From NCBI GenBank assembly GCA_029982105.1, contig JARRCQ010000021.1, positions 1 through 12,157 of the forward strand: 12,157 bases of DNA, read 5' to 3'. A program made the translations under genes and the position numbers. A model generated the notes under the pieces. The model saw only the letters and a list, made by a program, of their open reading frames with translations. It did not search any database and was not told the DNA's origin. The stretch comes from Candidatus Atribacteria bacterium (GTDB taxonomy: Bacteria; Atribacterota; Atribacteria; Atribacterales; Caldatribacteriaceae). Shown here piece by piece: positions 1-6,239 of the stretch; the first letter of the stretch is position 1, and the number at the start of each line of letters is the position of its first letter.

Positions 1-797
1 AGAAAATCAAAAATTACTGGCGAAATATTTTGCTTAGCTTTGATACTCTGTTTATGGCTGATCAATTGAGTTATGAACGGGTTTTGAAATTTGATTTGCC
101 AGAGGACAAGGTTTTGCTTTTAGGAAATATCAAGACCGATGCTCTCTATGAGCGGAAAAAGAAGTCACAGCCTGAGCGTTTGGCTCAAAACCTGGGTTTG
201 GCAGCAGGTCTCCCGGTAATAGTAGCAGGAAGCATTCATAAAGAGGAAGAAGAGCTTATGCTGGAAGCATTTGATAAGGTGCGAAAGATGATGCCTCAGG
301 TTAAAATTATTATAGCTCCTCGCCACTTAGATCGTTGTTCGCAATTGGTTAAACTTTTTAAAGAGAGGAATTTTACAGTAACCTATTTTTCTAAGTTATC
401 GGCTGATGAGGAGTGGGAGGTATTGGTCGTTGACCAAATGGGGGTGCTTTTTGATTTTTATGGCTTGGCTCAAGTTGCCTTTGTGGGGGGTAGCCTTTGT
501 AAAAATATGCAAGGTCACAATGTCTTGGAGCCAGCTATCTGGGAAATACCAGTTTGTTACGGTCCCTATATGACATCATTTCAAGAAGTTGCTTCGGTTT
601 TAGAATCTAAGGGACTGTCTCGAGTAGTGCATAACGTAGAAGAATTGGCTTATACCTGGTATCAGGGGATTACTGATACCGAATGGAGGAAAAATGCCCA
701 AATGGAAGCTCATCACTATTTTGCTCAAGCTGGTCGAATAACTGAAAAGGTAGTAGATATACTAACAAGCAATTGGGAACAAAACAAAAATGTCTGA
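1..797 (+). CDS. waaA: 3-deoxy-D-manno-octulosonic acid (Kdo) transferase, 3' part (5' truncated by window edge)
   Basis: Inner-membrane GT-B glycosyltransferase that adds Kdo from CMP-Kdo to the lipid A precursor. The frame is open to base 3 with no stop, so the gene begins before the window; 264 residues are visible and roughly 160 N-terminal residues (the acceptor-binding half) are missing relative to the usual ~420. What is visible is the CMP-Kdo-binding half: the GNIKTD strand at visible residues 41-46, GSIHKEEEE at 76-84 (family GSTHxGEEE), APRH at 105-108, and the signature GGSL...GHNVLEPA at 162-178, followed by a GPYMTSFQE segment. A TTG at position 30 is only an internal Leu codon. 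The stop overlaps the next gene's start by 8 bases, which implies co-transcription with the acyltransferase of the same pathway. Assignment is firm at family level; whether it adds one, two or more Kdo units cannot be read from sequence. Confidence 0.93.
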   Translation, partial: KIKNYWRNILLSFDTLFMADQLSYERVLKFDLPEDKVLLLGNIKTDALYERKKKSQPERLAQNLGLAAGLPVIVAGSIHKEEEELMLEAFDKVRKMMPQVKIIIAPRHLDRCSQLVKLFKERNFTVTYFSKLSADEEWEVLVVDQMGVLFDFYGLAQVAFVGGSLCKNMQGHNVLEPAIWEIPVCYGPYMTSFQEVASVLESKGLSRVVHNVEELAYTWYQGITDTEWRKNAQMEAHHYFAQAGRITEKVVDILTSNWEQNKNV

Positions 798-1707
798 TCA
801 AAAAAGAAAGCCGAAATTATCTTATCTGGGAAAATGGTTGTTAGAAAGAGTGGTTGTTCCTTCTCTCTTGAAAATTTTGGAGGGCTTAGTTTTAATTTTG
901 CCTCCTGCCGCTATAAAAAGATTTGCCTTTTTTCTAGGAGACTTAATCTATCATTTACCCTTTTTCGACCCCCAGCTGGCTAAAACCCAGTGGATGAATA
1001 TTATGGGAGAAAAAGATGAAAAACTGGTTAATCGCCATATTCAGCAAATATTTCGCCATTTTGCTCTATCTTTTATGGAAGTGGTATTACTAAAGAAGAA
1101 AGGAGAACGGGTGCTAAAAGATTTAGTAGAAAAAGTAGAAGGAGAAGAATTTTTAAAAGAAGCTTTACTCCAAGGTCAGGGAGTAATTTTGTTGACTGCT
1201 CATTTAGGAAACTGGGAGATTTTAGGAGCCTGGTTGGGTAGTCAAGGTTATCCTACCGCTACTCTTGTTCGTTCTCCCTCGGTTCCGTCTATTCGGCGGT
1301 TTATGGAAGAGTTAAGATCCGTTATGAAATTGGAGATGGTGGAGCGAACCAACCTGCTTCCGGTTCGATCACTCTTGCAAGAGGGGAAAATATTGGGAGT
1401 ATTGGCCGATCAATACGCACTAAAAGGGATAGCTTGCGATTTTTTAGGTCAAAAAACGCTCTCTCCTGCTACTCCGGCTGTTTTCCATCTTCGATTGGGA
1501 AGCCCAATTATCCCAGCTTTTATCATCCGCCAGGGAGAAGAGATGAAACATCAAATTACTTTTCTTCCCCCCTTAGACTGGCCTCTCGCTGCTTCTCCCC
1601 AAGAAAACGTTGTTCGGGGAACAGCTCTTTGCAACCAGATTTTAGGAGAGTTCATTCTCCGCTATCCTGAACAATGGAATTGGCTTCACCGTAGATGGCG
1701 GGATTAG
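790..1707 (+). CDS. Lipid A biosynthesis lauroyl/acyl transferase (LpxL/HtrB family)
   Basis: Membrane-associated acyltransferase (305 aa, the usual length) that transfers a secondary acyl chain from acyl-ACP to Kdo2-lipid IVA at the inner membrane. The family catalytic motif HX4E is present as HLGNWE, with H138 and E143, preceded by the GVILLTA strand. Other family signatures are LADQ at 205-208, ATPAVFHLRLGSPIIPAF at about 227-244, and the C-terminal PEQWNWLHRRWR. A hydrophobic N-terminal stretch (about residues 22-57) fits a membrane anchor. The ATG at 790 lies inside the waaA stop region, with no strong Shine-Dalgarno site upstream, so translational coupling to waaA is likely. I leave the symbol blank because LpxL, LpxM and LpxP paralogues cannot be told apart from sequence features alone. 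Confidence 0.92.
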   Translation: MSDQKRKPKLSYLGKWLLERVVVPSLLKILEGLVLILPPAAIKRFAFFLGDLIYHLPFFDPQLAKTQWMNIMGEKDEKLVNRHIQQIFRHFALSFMEVVLLKKKGERVLKDLVEKVEGEEFLKEALLQGQGVILLTAHLGNWEILGAWLGSQGYPTATLVRSPSVPSIRRFMEELRSVMKLEMVERTNLLPVRSLLQEGKILGVLADQYALKGIACDFLGQKTLSPATPAVFHLRLGSPIIPAFIIRQGEEMKHQITFLPPLDWPLAASPQENVVRGTALCNQILGEFILRYPEQWNWLHRRWRD

Positions 1708-1784
1708 TTTACTCGAGCTACTTTCTTTATTCTTATTGTTTCGGCAAAAAAGAAAGCACGCCCATATTAGCAGGGAAAGAGTGG

Positions 1785-1812
1785 TGGAGAAGTAGTGCTT
1801 ACATGATAAAAT
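1785..1812 (+). promoter_or_regulatory. Candidate extended -10 promoter for the aldo/keto reductase gene
   Basis: An extended -10 (TGA followed by TAAAAT, 1804-1812) lies 16 bases downstream of TGGAGA (1785-1790), which matches 4 of 6 bases of the -35 consensus. The predicted start near 1819 would leave a short leader containing the strong Shine-Dalgarno GGGGAGGT (1824-1831) before the ATG at 1838. The 130-base gap after the lipid A genes supports a separate transcription unit. Pattern match only. Confidence 0.35.
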
Positions 1813-1837
1813 TAGAAAAAAATGGGGAGGTAGAAAA

Positions 1838-2638
1838 ATGCAGTATATAGATTTGTATGGTGTTCGGGTTCCAGTTATCGGTTTGGGAACCTGGGATTTA
1901 CGAGGAGAAACTTGTGAGAAGGCAGTATTGAGTGCTCTTAATCTGGGATATCGTCACATCGACACTGCTCAATCTTACGCCAATGAAGAAGAAATAGGAA
2001 AGGCACTACAGAGTTCTTCAGTCCCTCGAGAAGAAATTTTCCTCACCACCAAAGTTTGGTATACTCACTTGCACTATTCTGAAGTTATTCAGACTCTGGA
2101 AGAAAGTTTACGAAAGTTAAAAACTGATTATGTAGACCTTTATCTTATTCATTGGCCCAGCGAAGATGTTCCTTTAGAAGAAACTATGAGCGCTATGGTT
2201 AAGGTAAAGGAGGAGGGAAAAACCAAATACATTGGAGTTAGCAATTTTGATGTTCCTCTTTTAGAAAAAGCTCGACAAATTTCTCCTTACCCTATTCTTA
2301 CTGACCAGGTAGAATTTCATCCTTACTATTCTCAAAATGAGCTCCTGAGCTATTGTCAGAAAATTAAAGTTATTCTTACTGCTTATTCTCCATTAGCGAG
2401 AAGGAGATTGAGTGATGATCTACTGTTGCAAGAAATAGGAAAAAAATATGGTAAGACAGCTAACCAAGTAGCTCTACGCTGGCTTATTCAACAAGGAATG
2501 GTGGCGGCTATTCCCAAAGCTGCTAATCCTGAACACCAAAAAGAGAATCTGGATATTTTTGATTTTGAGCTTACTCCGGAAGAAATGGAGAAGATTTCTC
2601 GTTTAGACCGAAGAGAGAAAGTAGCCTCTCGTATCTAA
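1838..2638 (+). CDS. Aldo/keto reductase (NADPH-dependent, AKR5-like)
   Basis: Cytoplasmic (alpha/beta)8-barrel oxidoreductase of 266 aa, typical of short bacterial AKRs, reducing aldehydes or ketones with NAD(P)H. The full catalytic tetrad is visible: D42 and Y47 (in HIDTAQSY), K72 (TTKVW) and H105 (LIHWP). The GVSNFD strand, the DQVEFHPYY segment (about 165-174), AYSPLA and the late IPKAANPEH cofactor-binding segment occur in the expected order. The ATG at 1838 has a strong GGGGAGGT site 6 bases upstream. The gene stands alone between the lipid A genes and the convergent rseC-like gene, so context says nothing about substrate. Family certain; substrate unknown (2,5-diketo-gluconate reductase and methylglyoxal reductase are common labels for this group). 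Confidence 0.93.
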   Translation: MQYIDLYGVRVPVIGLGTWDLRGETCEKAVLSALNLGYRHIDTAQSYANEEEIGKALQSSSVPREEIFLTTKVWYTHLHYSEVIQTLEESLRKLKTDYVDLYLIHWPSEDVPLEETMSAMVKVKEEGKTKYIGVSNFDVPLLEKARQISPYPILTDQVEFHPYYSQNELLSYCQKIKVILTAYSPLARRRLSDDLLLQEIGKKYGKTANQVALRWLIQQGMVAAIPKAANPEHQKENLDIFDFELTPEEMEKISRLDRREKVASRI

Positions 2639-2644
2639 CGAAAA

Positions 2645-3130
2645 TCAACGAGTAGTTCTTTTTTCTCTTTCTTTAGGAGAAATCAAGCTATCGTTGTTAG
2701 CCAAAGGACAACTCTCACAGGTAGAGTTGGTAAGATCGGTTATTCGGTAGTGTAGTTGGAGTCTTTGATCTTCTTTTTTAAGCAGAAAAAAAGAGAAAAC
2801 TATACTAACGGCTACTCCTAAGTAATGGTATAAAGTTATGGGAGTGAGATGGCGAAGAAGAAAATAAACAGAAAGAGTAAGTAAAATAGGGAAAATATAA
2901 ATTAAAAAAGCTACTCTCAAAGCGATGTGGTCGTTTATTTCTACTAAAACTCTGTCTCCCGGGGAGGCGCCTAAGTCATTATAAGCTTGGACTACATAAA
3001 AATCGCTTTTAGAGTCATCAATTAAAGGAGAAGAGAGGGGGCATTCTCCTTCTCCACAAGGAGTTCCCCTCTCCATTTTTACCCAGCTATATTTTCCTTC
3101 ATTCTTCAATATTTGCCCAATTTTTTTCAT
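2645..3130 (-). CDS. RseC/MucC family membrane protein (SoxR-reducing system type)
   Basis: Small inner-membrane protein of 161 aa. The N-terminal part (1-70) is a soluble domain with the family layout: a short beta-rich start with YSWVKMERG, a cysteine pair C25/C30, and NDLGASPGDRVLVEI, which resembles the N-x-LGA-x-x-GDRV signature of RseC/MucC (PF04246). Two membrane segments follow at about 73-92 and 98-117, and the tail has C138 and C141 (CESC). The E. coli homologue works with RsxABCDGE to keep SoxR reduced; others sit with Rnf complexes. Neither rnf/rsx nor soxR is in the window. It begins 11 bases after the Rieske gene with no clear Shine-Dalgarno, so translation coupled to that gene is likely. 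Only one cysteine pair is seen near the N-terminus, where many members have a richer CxxC cluster. Family assignment good, function uncertain. Confidence 0.78.
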   Translation of the reverse strand: MKKIGQILKNEGKYSWVKMERGTPCGEGECPLSSPLIDDSKSDFYVVQAYNDLGASPGDRVLVEINDHIALRVAFLIYIFPILLTLSVYFLLRHLTPITLYHYLGVAVSIVFSFFLLKKEDQRLQLHYRITDLTNSTCESCPLANNDSLISPKEREKRTTR

Positions 3131-3141
3131 TTTAATTTTTA

Positions 3142-3447
3142 CTATATGCTGATTAAAATATCTTTCCCTTCTACTTTAATTTCATAGATTGGCAAACCCT
3201 CTTTAGCTGGGCCTTTTACTACCTGACCAGTGGTTACATCAAAGCGGGAGCCATGATAGGGGCAAGTAATTATATTTCCTTCTATTTTCCCCTGAACTAA
3301 GGAAAGACCTCGGTGAGGACAACGGCTGCCAATAGCATAAATTTTCTCGTTTAAGTTTAAAAGAAGGATTTTCTTTTCTTCTATAGTAATTTCTTTTCTC
3401 CCGGAGGATAAATCTGAAACTTCTGCTATTTTTTTGAATTCAGCCAT
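3142..3447 (-). CDS. Rieske [2Fe-2S] ferredoxin-like protein
   Basis: Soluble 101-aa electron carrier made of a single Rieske domain. Both cluster-binding boxes are intact: C43-P-H45-R-G and C62-P-Y-H65-G, i.e. C-x-H-x16-C-x2-H, giving two Cys and two His ligands. The spacing and GSRFDVTTG that follows match the ferredoxin components of dioxygenase-type systems and small NirD-like proteins, not membrane cytochrome bc Rieske subunits (no anchor, and no extra disulfide cysteines in the boxes). The start at 3447 has a strong GAGGAGGG site (complement of 3454-3461) 6 bases before the ATG. It heads a two-gene minus-strand unit with the RseC-like gene. No oxygenase, nitrite reductase or ferredoxin reductase is nearby, so the redox partner is unknown. 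Confidence 0.92.
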   Translation of the reverse strand: MAEFKKIAEVSDLSSGRKEITIEEKKILLLNLNEKIYAIGSRCPHRGLSLVQGKIEGNIITCPYHGSRFDVTTGQVVKGPAKEGLPIYEIKVEGKDILISI

Positions 3448-3623
3448 ATTTTTCCCTCCTCTTTACTCATTGTAAAATGAAACAAAAATAGTTTATGATA
3501 AAAACCTATTTTTCAAACGAAAACACTTCTTAATAAATTATATTCCAAATTTGAGAGAAAAAGTAGCTTTCCCGAGAGTCTTTTGAGTTTATTTTGTTTT
3601 TTTCTTACACCGTAGATTGTCTG

Positions 3624-3652
3624 TTTATTTGCTAAAGAAGTTAAGCTATAAT
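3624..3652 (+). promoter_or_regulatory. Candidate promoter for the dehydrogenase-purine operon
   Basis: A perfect TATAAT (3647-3652) lies in the AT-rich divergent intergenic region. The hexamer 17 bases upstream (TTTATT, 3624-3629) is a poor -35. Transcription starting near 3659 would give a very short leader before the ATG at 3668. This region separates the plus-strand purine operon from the minus-strand Rieske unit. I see no purine riboswitch in it. A second TATAAT reads on the minus strand (complement of 3537-3542) but has no matching -35. Pattern match only. Confidence 0.35.
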
Positions 3653-3667
3653 ATCTTAAGAGATACA

Positions 3668-4051
3668 ATGGTTACTATTTCTAAAGGAAGAATTTTTCGT
3701 TCTTATATTGAATCTCGATATCCTTTCGGGGAGTTTGCCTTAATCCGCTCTCGGGGGAACCTGGGAGAGGTAGGTTTTGTTTTAGCTGATGAGAATGTAG
3801 AACGCTGGCCCTCTCTTTATCGGGAAGCTTGGGAAATAACTAGCTATTTCCGTCTAAGAATTAAAGAATTGGGGCTGGATAGCATAGCTATGGCTGGGGT
3901 AGGAAAAGATTTAGATTTCATTACTGCTTCTATTGTAGTAGATCTTTCTGCTTTAGGGAAGGAAGAAATTGAAAAAATTGCCGATCAGATAATGGGCATA
4001 TTAAAGGAAACTAATCCCTATTATAAAAAAGGAGGGAAGATCAATGAGTGA
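3668..4051 (+). CDS. Hypothetical protein of ~127 aa leading the purine operon
   Basis: I do not recognise this family. The product is soluble, with no signal peptide, membrane segment or cysteine. The N-terminal half is basic and aromatic (ISKGRIFRSYIESRYPFGEF), followed by an acidic stretch with paired Trp/Tyr/Phe (ERWPSLYREAWEITSYF). The C-terminal half reads as strand (SIAMAGV), strand (ASIVVDLSAL), then a long amphipathic helix (KEEIEKIADQIMGIL), an alpha/beta arrangement. Start choice is open. An ATG at 3668 has only a weak purine-rich site (TAAGAGA). A TTG at 3617 in the same frame would add 17 residues but has no Shine-Dalgarno and would lie upstream of the best -10 box. The stop overlaps the dehydrogenase start (ATGAGTGA), and that gene's ribosome site is inside this one, so the two are translationally linked and may act together. 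Confidence 0.75.
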   Translation: MVTISKGRIFRSYIESRYPFGEFALIRSRGNLGEVGFVLADENVERWPSLYREAWEITSYFRLRIKELGLDSIAMAGVGKDLDFITASIVVDLSALGKEEIEKIADQIMGILKETNPYYKKGGKINE

Positions 4052-5246
4052 AAAAGTGGGATTTGTAACTATGGGTGAAGTAAAGGGAATAATGGAAAAT
4101 ATTCCTGAATTAGGAGTGGGAATGTTAGGTTATGCTTTTATGGGTAAAGCCCATACTAACGCTTATAAGAAGTATCCTTATATTTTCTGGCCGCCAGTGG
4201 CAATTCCCAAGCTGGTAGCTATTTGTGGGAGAAACGAGAAAGCGGTAAAAGAAGCAATGGTACGCTATGGTTATGAGAAATATTACACCGACTGGAGAGA
4301 GATGATTGAAGACCCGGCAGTTCAGATTTTGGATAATAATAGCCCTAACTATCTTCATGCCGAGCCTTCTATTTTAGCTTTAGAGAGGGGTAAAAATGTC
4401 CTTTGCGAAAAGCCTTTAGCAGGTGACGCACAAGAGGCTAAAAAGATGTGGGAGGCAGCTAAAAAATCTAAAGCTAAAGCTATGGTGAACTTTAATTATC
4501 GTTTTGTTCCTGCTCTTCGATTAGCAAAAGAATTTATCTCCTCTGGAAAATTAGGCGAAATATATCACTTTCGGGCGCAATATCTTCAGGAATGGATTAT
4601 GGACCCTGATTTTCCTATAGTTTGGAGATTAGATAAAAGCACTGCTGGGTCGGGAGCTTTGGGGGATTTAGGGGCTCATATTATAGATTTAGCGCGGTTT
4701 TTAGTGGGGGAAATTACTACGGTGAGTGCCTTAACTCGCACTTTTATTAAGGAAAGAAAAACAGTGGAAGACCCTAATAAGAAAGTTCCTGTGACCGTAG
4801 ATGATGCTTTTGTAGCTATTGTAGAATTTGAGGGGGGAGCTATAGGAACGTTAGAAGCTTCCCGTTTTTGTGCAGGTAGGAAAAATTACCAGTATATAGA
4901 AATTAACGGTTCTCGGGGAAGCATCCGATTTAACTTAGAGAGGTTAAACGAGTTAGAAGTTTACTTGGTAGGAGAGGAACCTAAAATATTTCAAGGATTT
5001 CAAGATGCTTTAATTACCGAGAGCTTCCATCCTTTCTATGAATATTGGTGGCCTCAAGGGCATATTATTGGTTGGGAACATACCTTCGTTCACACAGTGG
5101 CTCATTTTTTAGATGCTATAGTTAACAACAAAGATATTGCTCCTTATGGAGCTACTTTTGAGGATGGTTATCGATGTGCATTAATTTGTGATACTATACT
5201 ACAGGCGGCGGAATCAGGTAGGAGAGAAATAGTGCCGCGAGATTAA
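4044..5246 (+). CDS. Gfo/Idh/MocA family NAD(P)-dependent oxidoreductase
   Basis: Cytoplasmic dehydrogenase of 400 aa acting on a sugar, inositol or related polyol. The N-terminal Rossmann domain shows VGMLGYAFMG at about 25-34 (the glycine-rich loop in this family's variant form), LVAICGRN at 58-64 (end of the second strand), and the hallmark CEKPL at 121-125, where K123 is the catalytic lysine. The C-terminal alpha/beta domain carries NFNYRFVPA (about 149-157) and GDLGAHIIDL (207-216), with H212 the expected catalytic histidine and D215 in the family position. The ATG at 4044 has an excellent GGAGGG site (4031-4036) and overlaps the upstream stop; this gives about 20 residues before the Rossmann fold, so ATGs at 4071 or 4092 remain possible. 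It sits directly before purS (27 bases), an unusual partner for purine genes. Substrate unknown. Confidence 0.93.
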   Translation: MSEKVGFVTMGEVKGIMENIPELGVGMLGYAFMGKAHTNAYKKYPYIFWPPVAIPKLVAICGRNEKAVKEAMVRYGYEKYYTDWREMIEDPAVQILDNNSPNYLHAEPSILALERGKNVLCEKPLAGDAQEAKKMWEAAKKSKAKAMVNFNYRFVPALRLAKEFISSGKLGEIYHFRAQYLQEWIMDPDFPIVWRLDKSTAGSGALGDLGAHIIDLARFLVGEITTVSALTRTFIKERKTVEDPNKKVPVTVDDAFVAIVEFEGGAIGTLEASRFCAGRKNYQYIEINGSRGSIRFNLERLNELEVYLVGEEPKIFQGFQDALITESFHPFYEYWWPQGHIIGWEHTFVHTVAHFLDAIVNNKDIAPYGATFEDGYRCALICDTILQAAESGRREIVPRD

Positions 5247-5273
5247 AAATAAATTTTATTTAGAGGGGGAACT

Positions 5274-5531
5274 ATGAAATATCGAGGAAAGGTAATAGTA
5301 ACTTTGAAACCGGGAGTTTTTGACCCGCAGGGAGTTACCATTCGTAGTGCTCTACATACCTTGTCTTATAAAGAGGTAGAAGAAGTTAAAGCTGGTAAAT
5401 ACTTTGAAATAATTTTAGAGCTGGAGAATTGTTCTCAAGCAGAAAAGCGAATTCAAGAAATGTGTGACCAACTTTTGTCTAATCCGGTAATCGAGAGTTA
5501 CTCTTATCAGTTAGAAGAAATTAAAAATTGA
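5274..5531 (+). CDS. purS: Phosphoribosylformylglycinamidine synthase subunit PurS
   Basis: Small 85-aa subunit that bridges PurQ and PurL in the three-part FGAM synthase, where it helps channel ammonia from the glutaminase to the synthase. The diagnostic KPGVFDPQGVTIRSAL at about 12-27 and the VKAGKYFEI strand at about 39-47 are both present, and the length is normal. The ATG at 5274 follows a GAGGGGGA site (5263-5270). It is 9 bases upstream of purQ, as expected for an operon encoding one complex. The presence of purS agrees with the short form of PurL found downstream. Confidence 0.95.
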   Translation: MKYRGKVIVTLKPGVFDPQGVTIRSALHTLSYKEVEEVKAGKYFEIILELENCSQAEKRIQEMCDQLLSNPVIESYSYQLEEIKN

Positions 5532-5540
5532 GGATGAAAA

Positions 5541-6239
5541 ATGAGATTTGGAGTAGTGGTTTTTCCTGGATCTAATTGTGACTATGATTGTTATTATGTT
5601 TTGTCCCAAGTCTTGGAAGTAGATACGGTATTTATTTGGCATGGCGATAAAGACCTAAAAGATTGTGACTGTATAGTGTTACCTGGTGGATTTAGTTATG
5701 GTGACTATCTTCGAGCTGGAGCTATAGCTCGTTTTTCTCCAGTGATGGAAGCAGTAAAAGAGTTTGCTGAAGATGGAGGATTAGTTATAGGCATCTGTAA
5801 CGGTTTTCAGGTTCTTACTGAAGCGGGGATTTTACCTGGAGCTCTTCTTCCTAATAAAGGTGGACGTTTTATCTGCCGCCAGACCTATTTGCGAGTAGAA
5901 AATAACCAGACTCCTTTTACTCTTTTATTTACTCCGGGAGAAGTAGTGAAGATTCCTATTGCTCATCAACAAGGCAACTTTTTTATTGACCCTCTTTATC
6001 AGGAAGAAATAAAAAAGCAAATAGCTTTTCGTTATTGTAGCTCTCAAGGAGAAGTAGATGCTAATCATAATCCCAATGGTTCGTGGGAAAATGTGGCCGG
6101 GATAATCTCAAAAGAAGGTAATATTCTGGGGATGATGCCCCATCCCGAGAGAGCGGCAGAGAAAATTTTAGGTTCCGAAGATGGTCGGAGAGTATTTCTC
6201 TCGGTTATAAAATGGTGGGAGGAGAAAAGATGGAAGTAA
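5541..6239 (+). CDS. purQ: Phosphoribosylformylglycinamidine synthase, glutaminase subunit PurQ
   Basis: Class I glutamine amidotransferase (232 aa, normal length) that releases ammonia from glutamine for FGAR amidation. The catalytic triad is visible: nucleophile C86 in GICNGFQ, and H201 and E203 in MPHPER. PurQ-specific motifs include [11 protein letters not shown] at the N-terminus, [18 protein letters not shown] (47-64) and the substrate-side PIAHQQGNF (139-147). A GAGGATGA site (5530-5537), which starts within the purS stop codon, precedes the ATG at 5541. The last 10 bases overlap purL, whose ribosome site is inside this gene. Confidence 0.96.
   Translation: MRFGVVVFPGSNCDYDCYYVLSQVLEVDTVFIWHGDKDLKDCDCIVLPGGFSYGDYLRAGAIARFSPVMEAVKEFAEDGGLVIGICNGFQVLTEAGILPGALLPNKGGRFICRQTYLRVENNQTPFTLLFTPGEVVKIPIAHQQGNFFIDPLYQEEIKKQIAFRYCSSQGEVDANHNPNGSWENVAGIISKEGNILGMMPHPERAAEKILGSEDGRRVFLSVIKWWEEKRWK
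6217..6224 (+). promoter_or_regulatory. Ribosome binding site that fixes the purL start
   Basis: GGGAGGAG sits inside the last codons of purQ, 5 bases before ATG 6230. An in-frame ATG at 6212 would encode this same site (as VGGE) and has no comparable site upstream, so 6230 is the better start for purL. Confidence 0.8.

Noticed and set aside
1434-1670. Open frame of 78 codons on the plus strand inside the acyltransferase gene
   Set aside because: Out-of-frame shadow of a clear family member; no ribosome site and no recognisable protein features.
1721-1756. Inverted repeat CTTTCTTT / AAAGAAAG after the acyltransferase gene as a possible terminator
   Set aside because: The 8-bp stem is almost all A/T, the loop is 20 bases and no T-run follows on the plus strand; likely chance in AT-rich DNA.
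1754-1800. Inverted repeat AAGCAC / GTGCTT upstream of the aldo/keto reductase gene
   Set aside because: Six bases per arm with a 35-base loop; too weak to call an operator or RNA structure.
3469-3474. Minus-strand TACAAT as a -10 box for the Rieske gene
   Set aside because: No acceptable -35 at 16-18 bases upstream on that strand; cannot be separated from background in AT-rich sequence.
3448-3667. Possible purine riboswitch or other structured RNA in the divergent region before the operon
   Set aside because: The region is AT-rich with no paired stems or conserved core that I can see, and the likely leader before the first gene is very short.
4125-4358. Minus-strand open frame of 77 codons inside the Gfo/Idh gene
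   Set aside because: Antisense shadow of a strongly conserved gene with no start signals.
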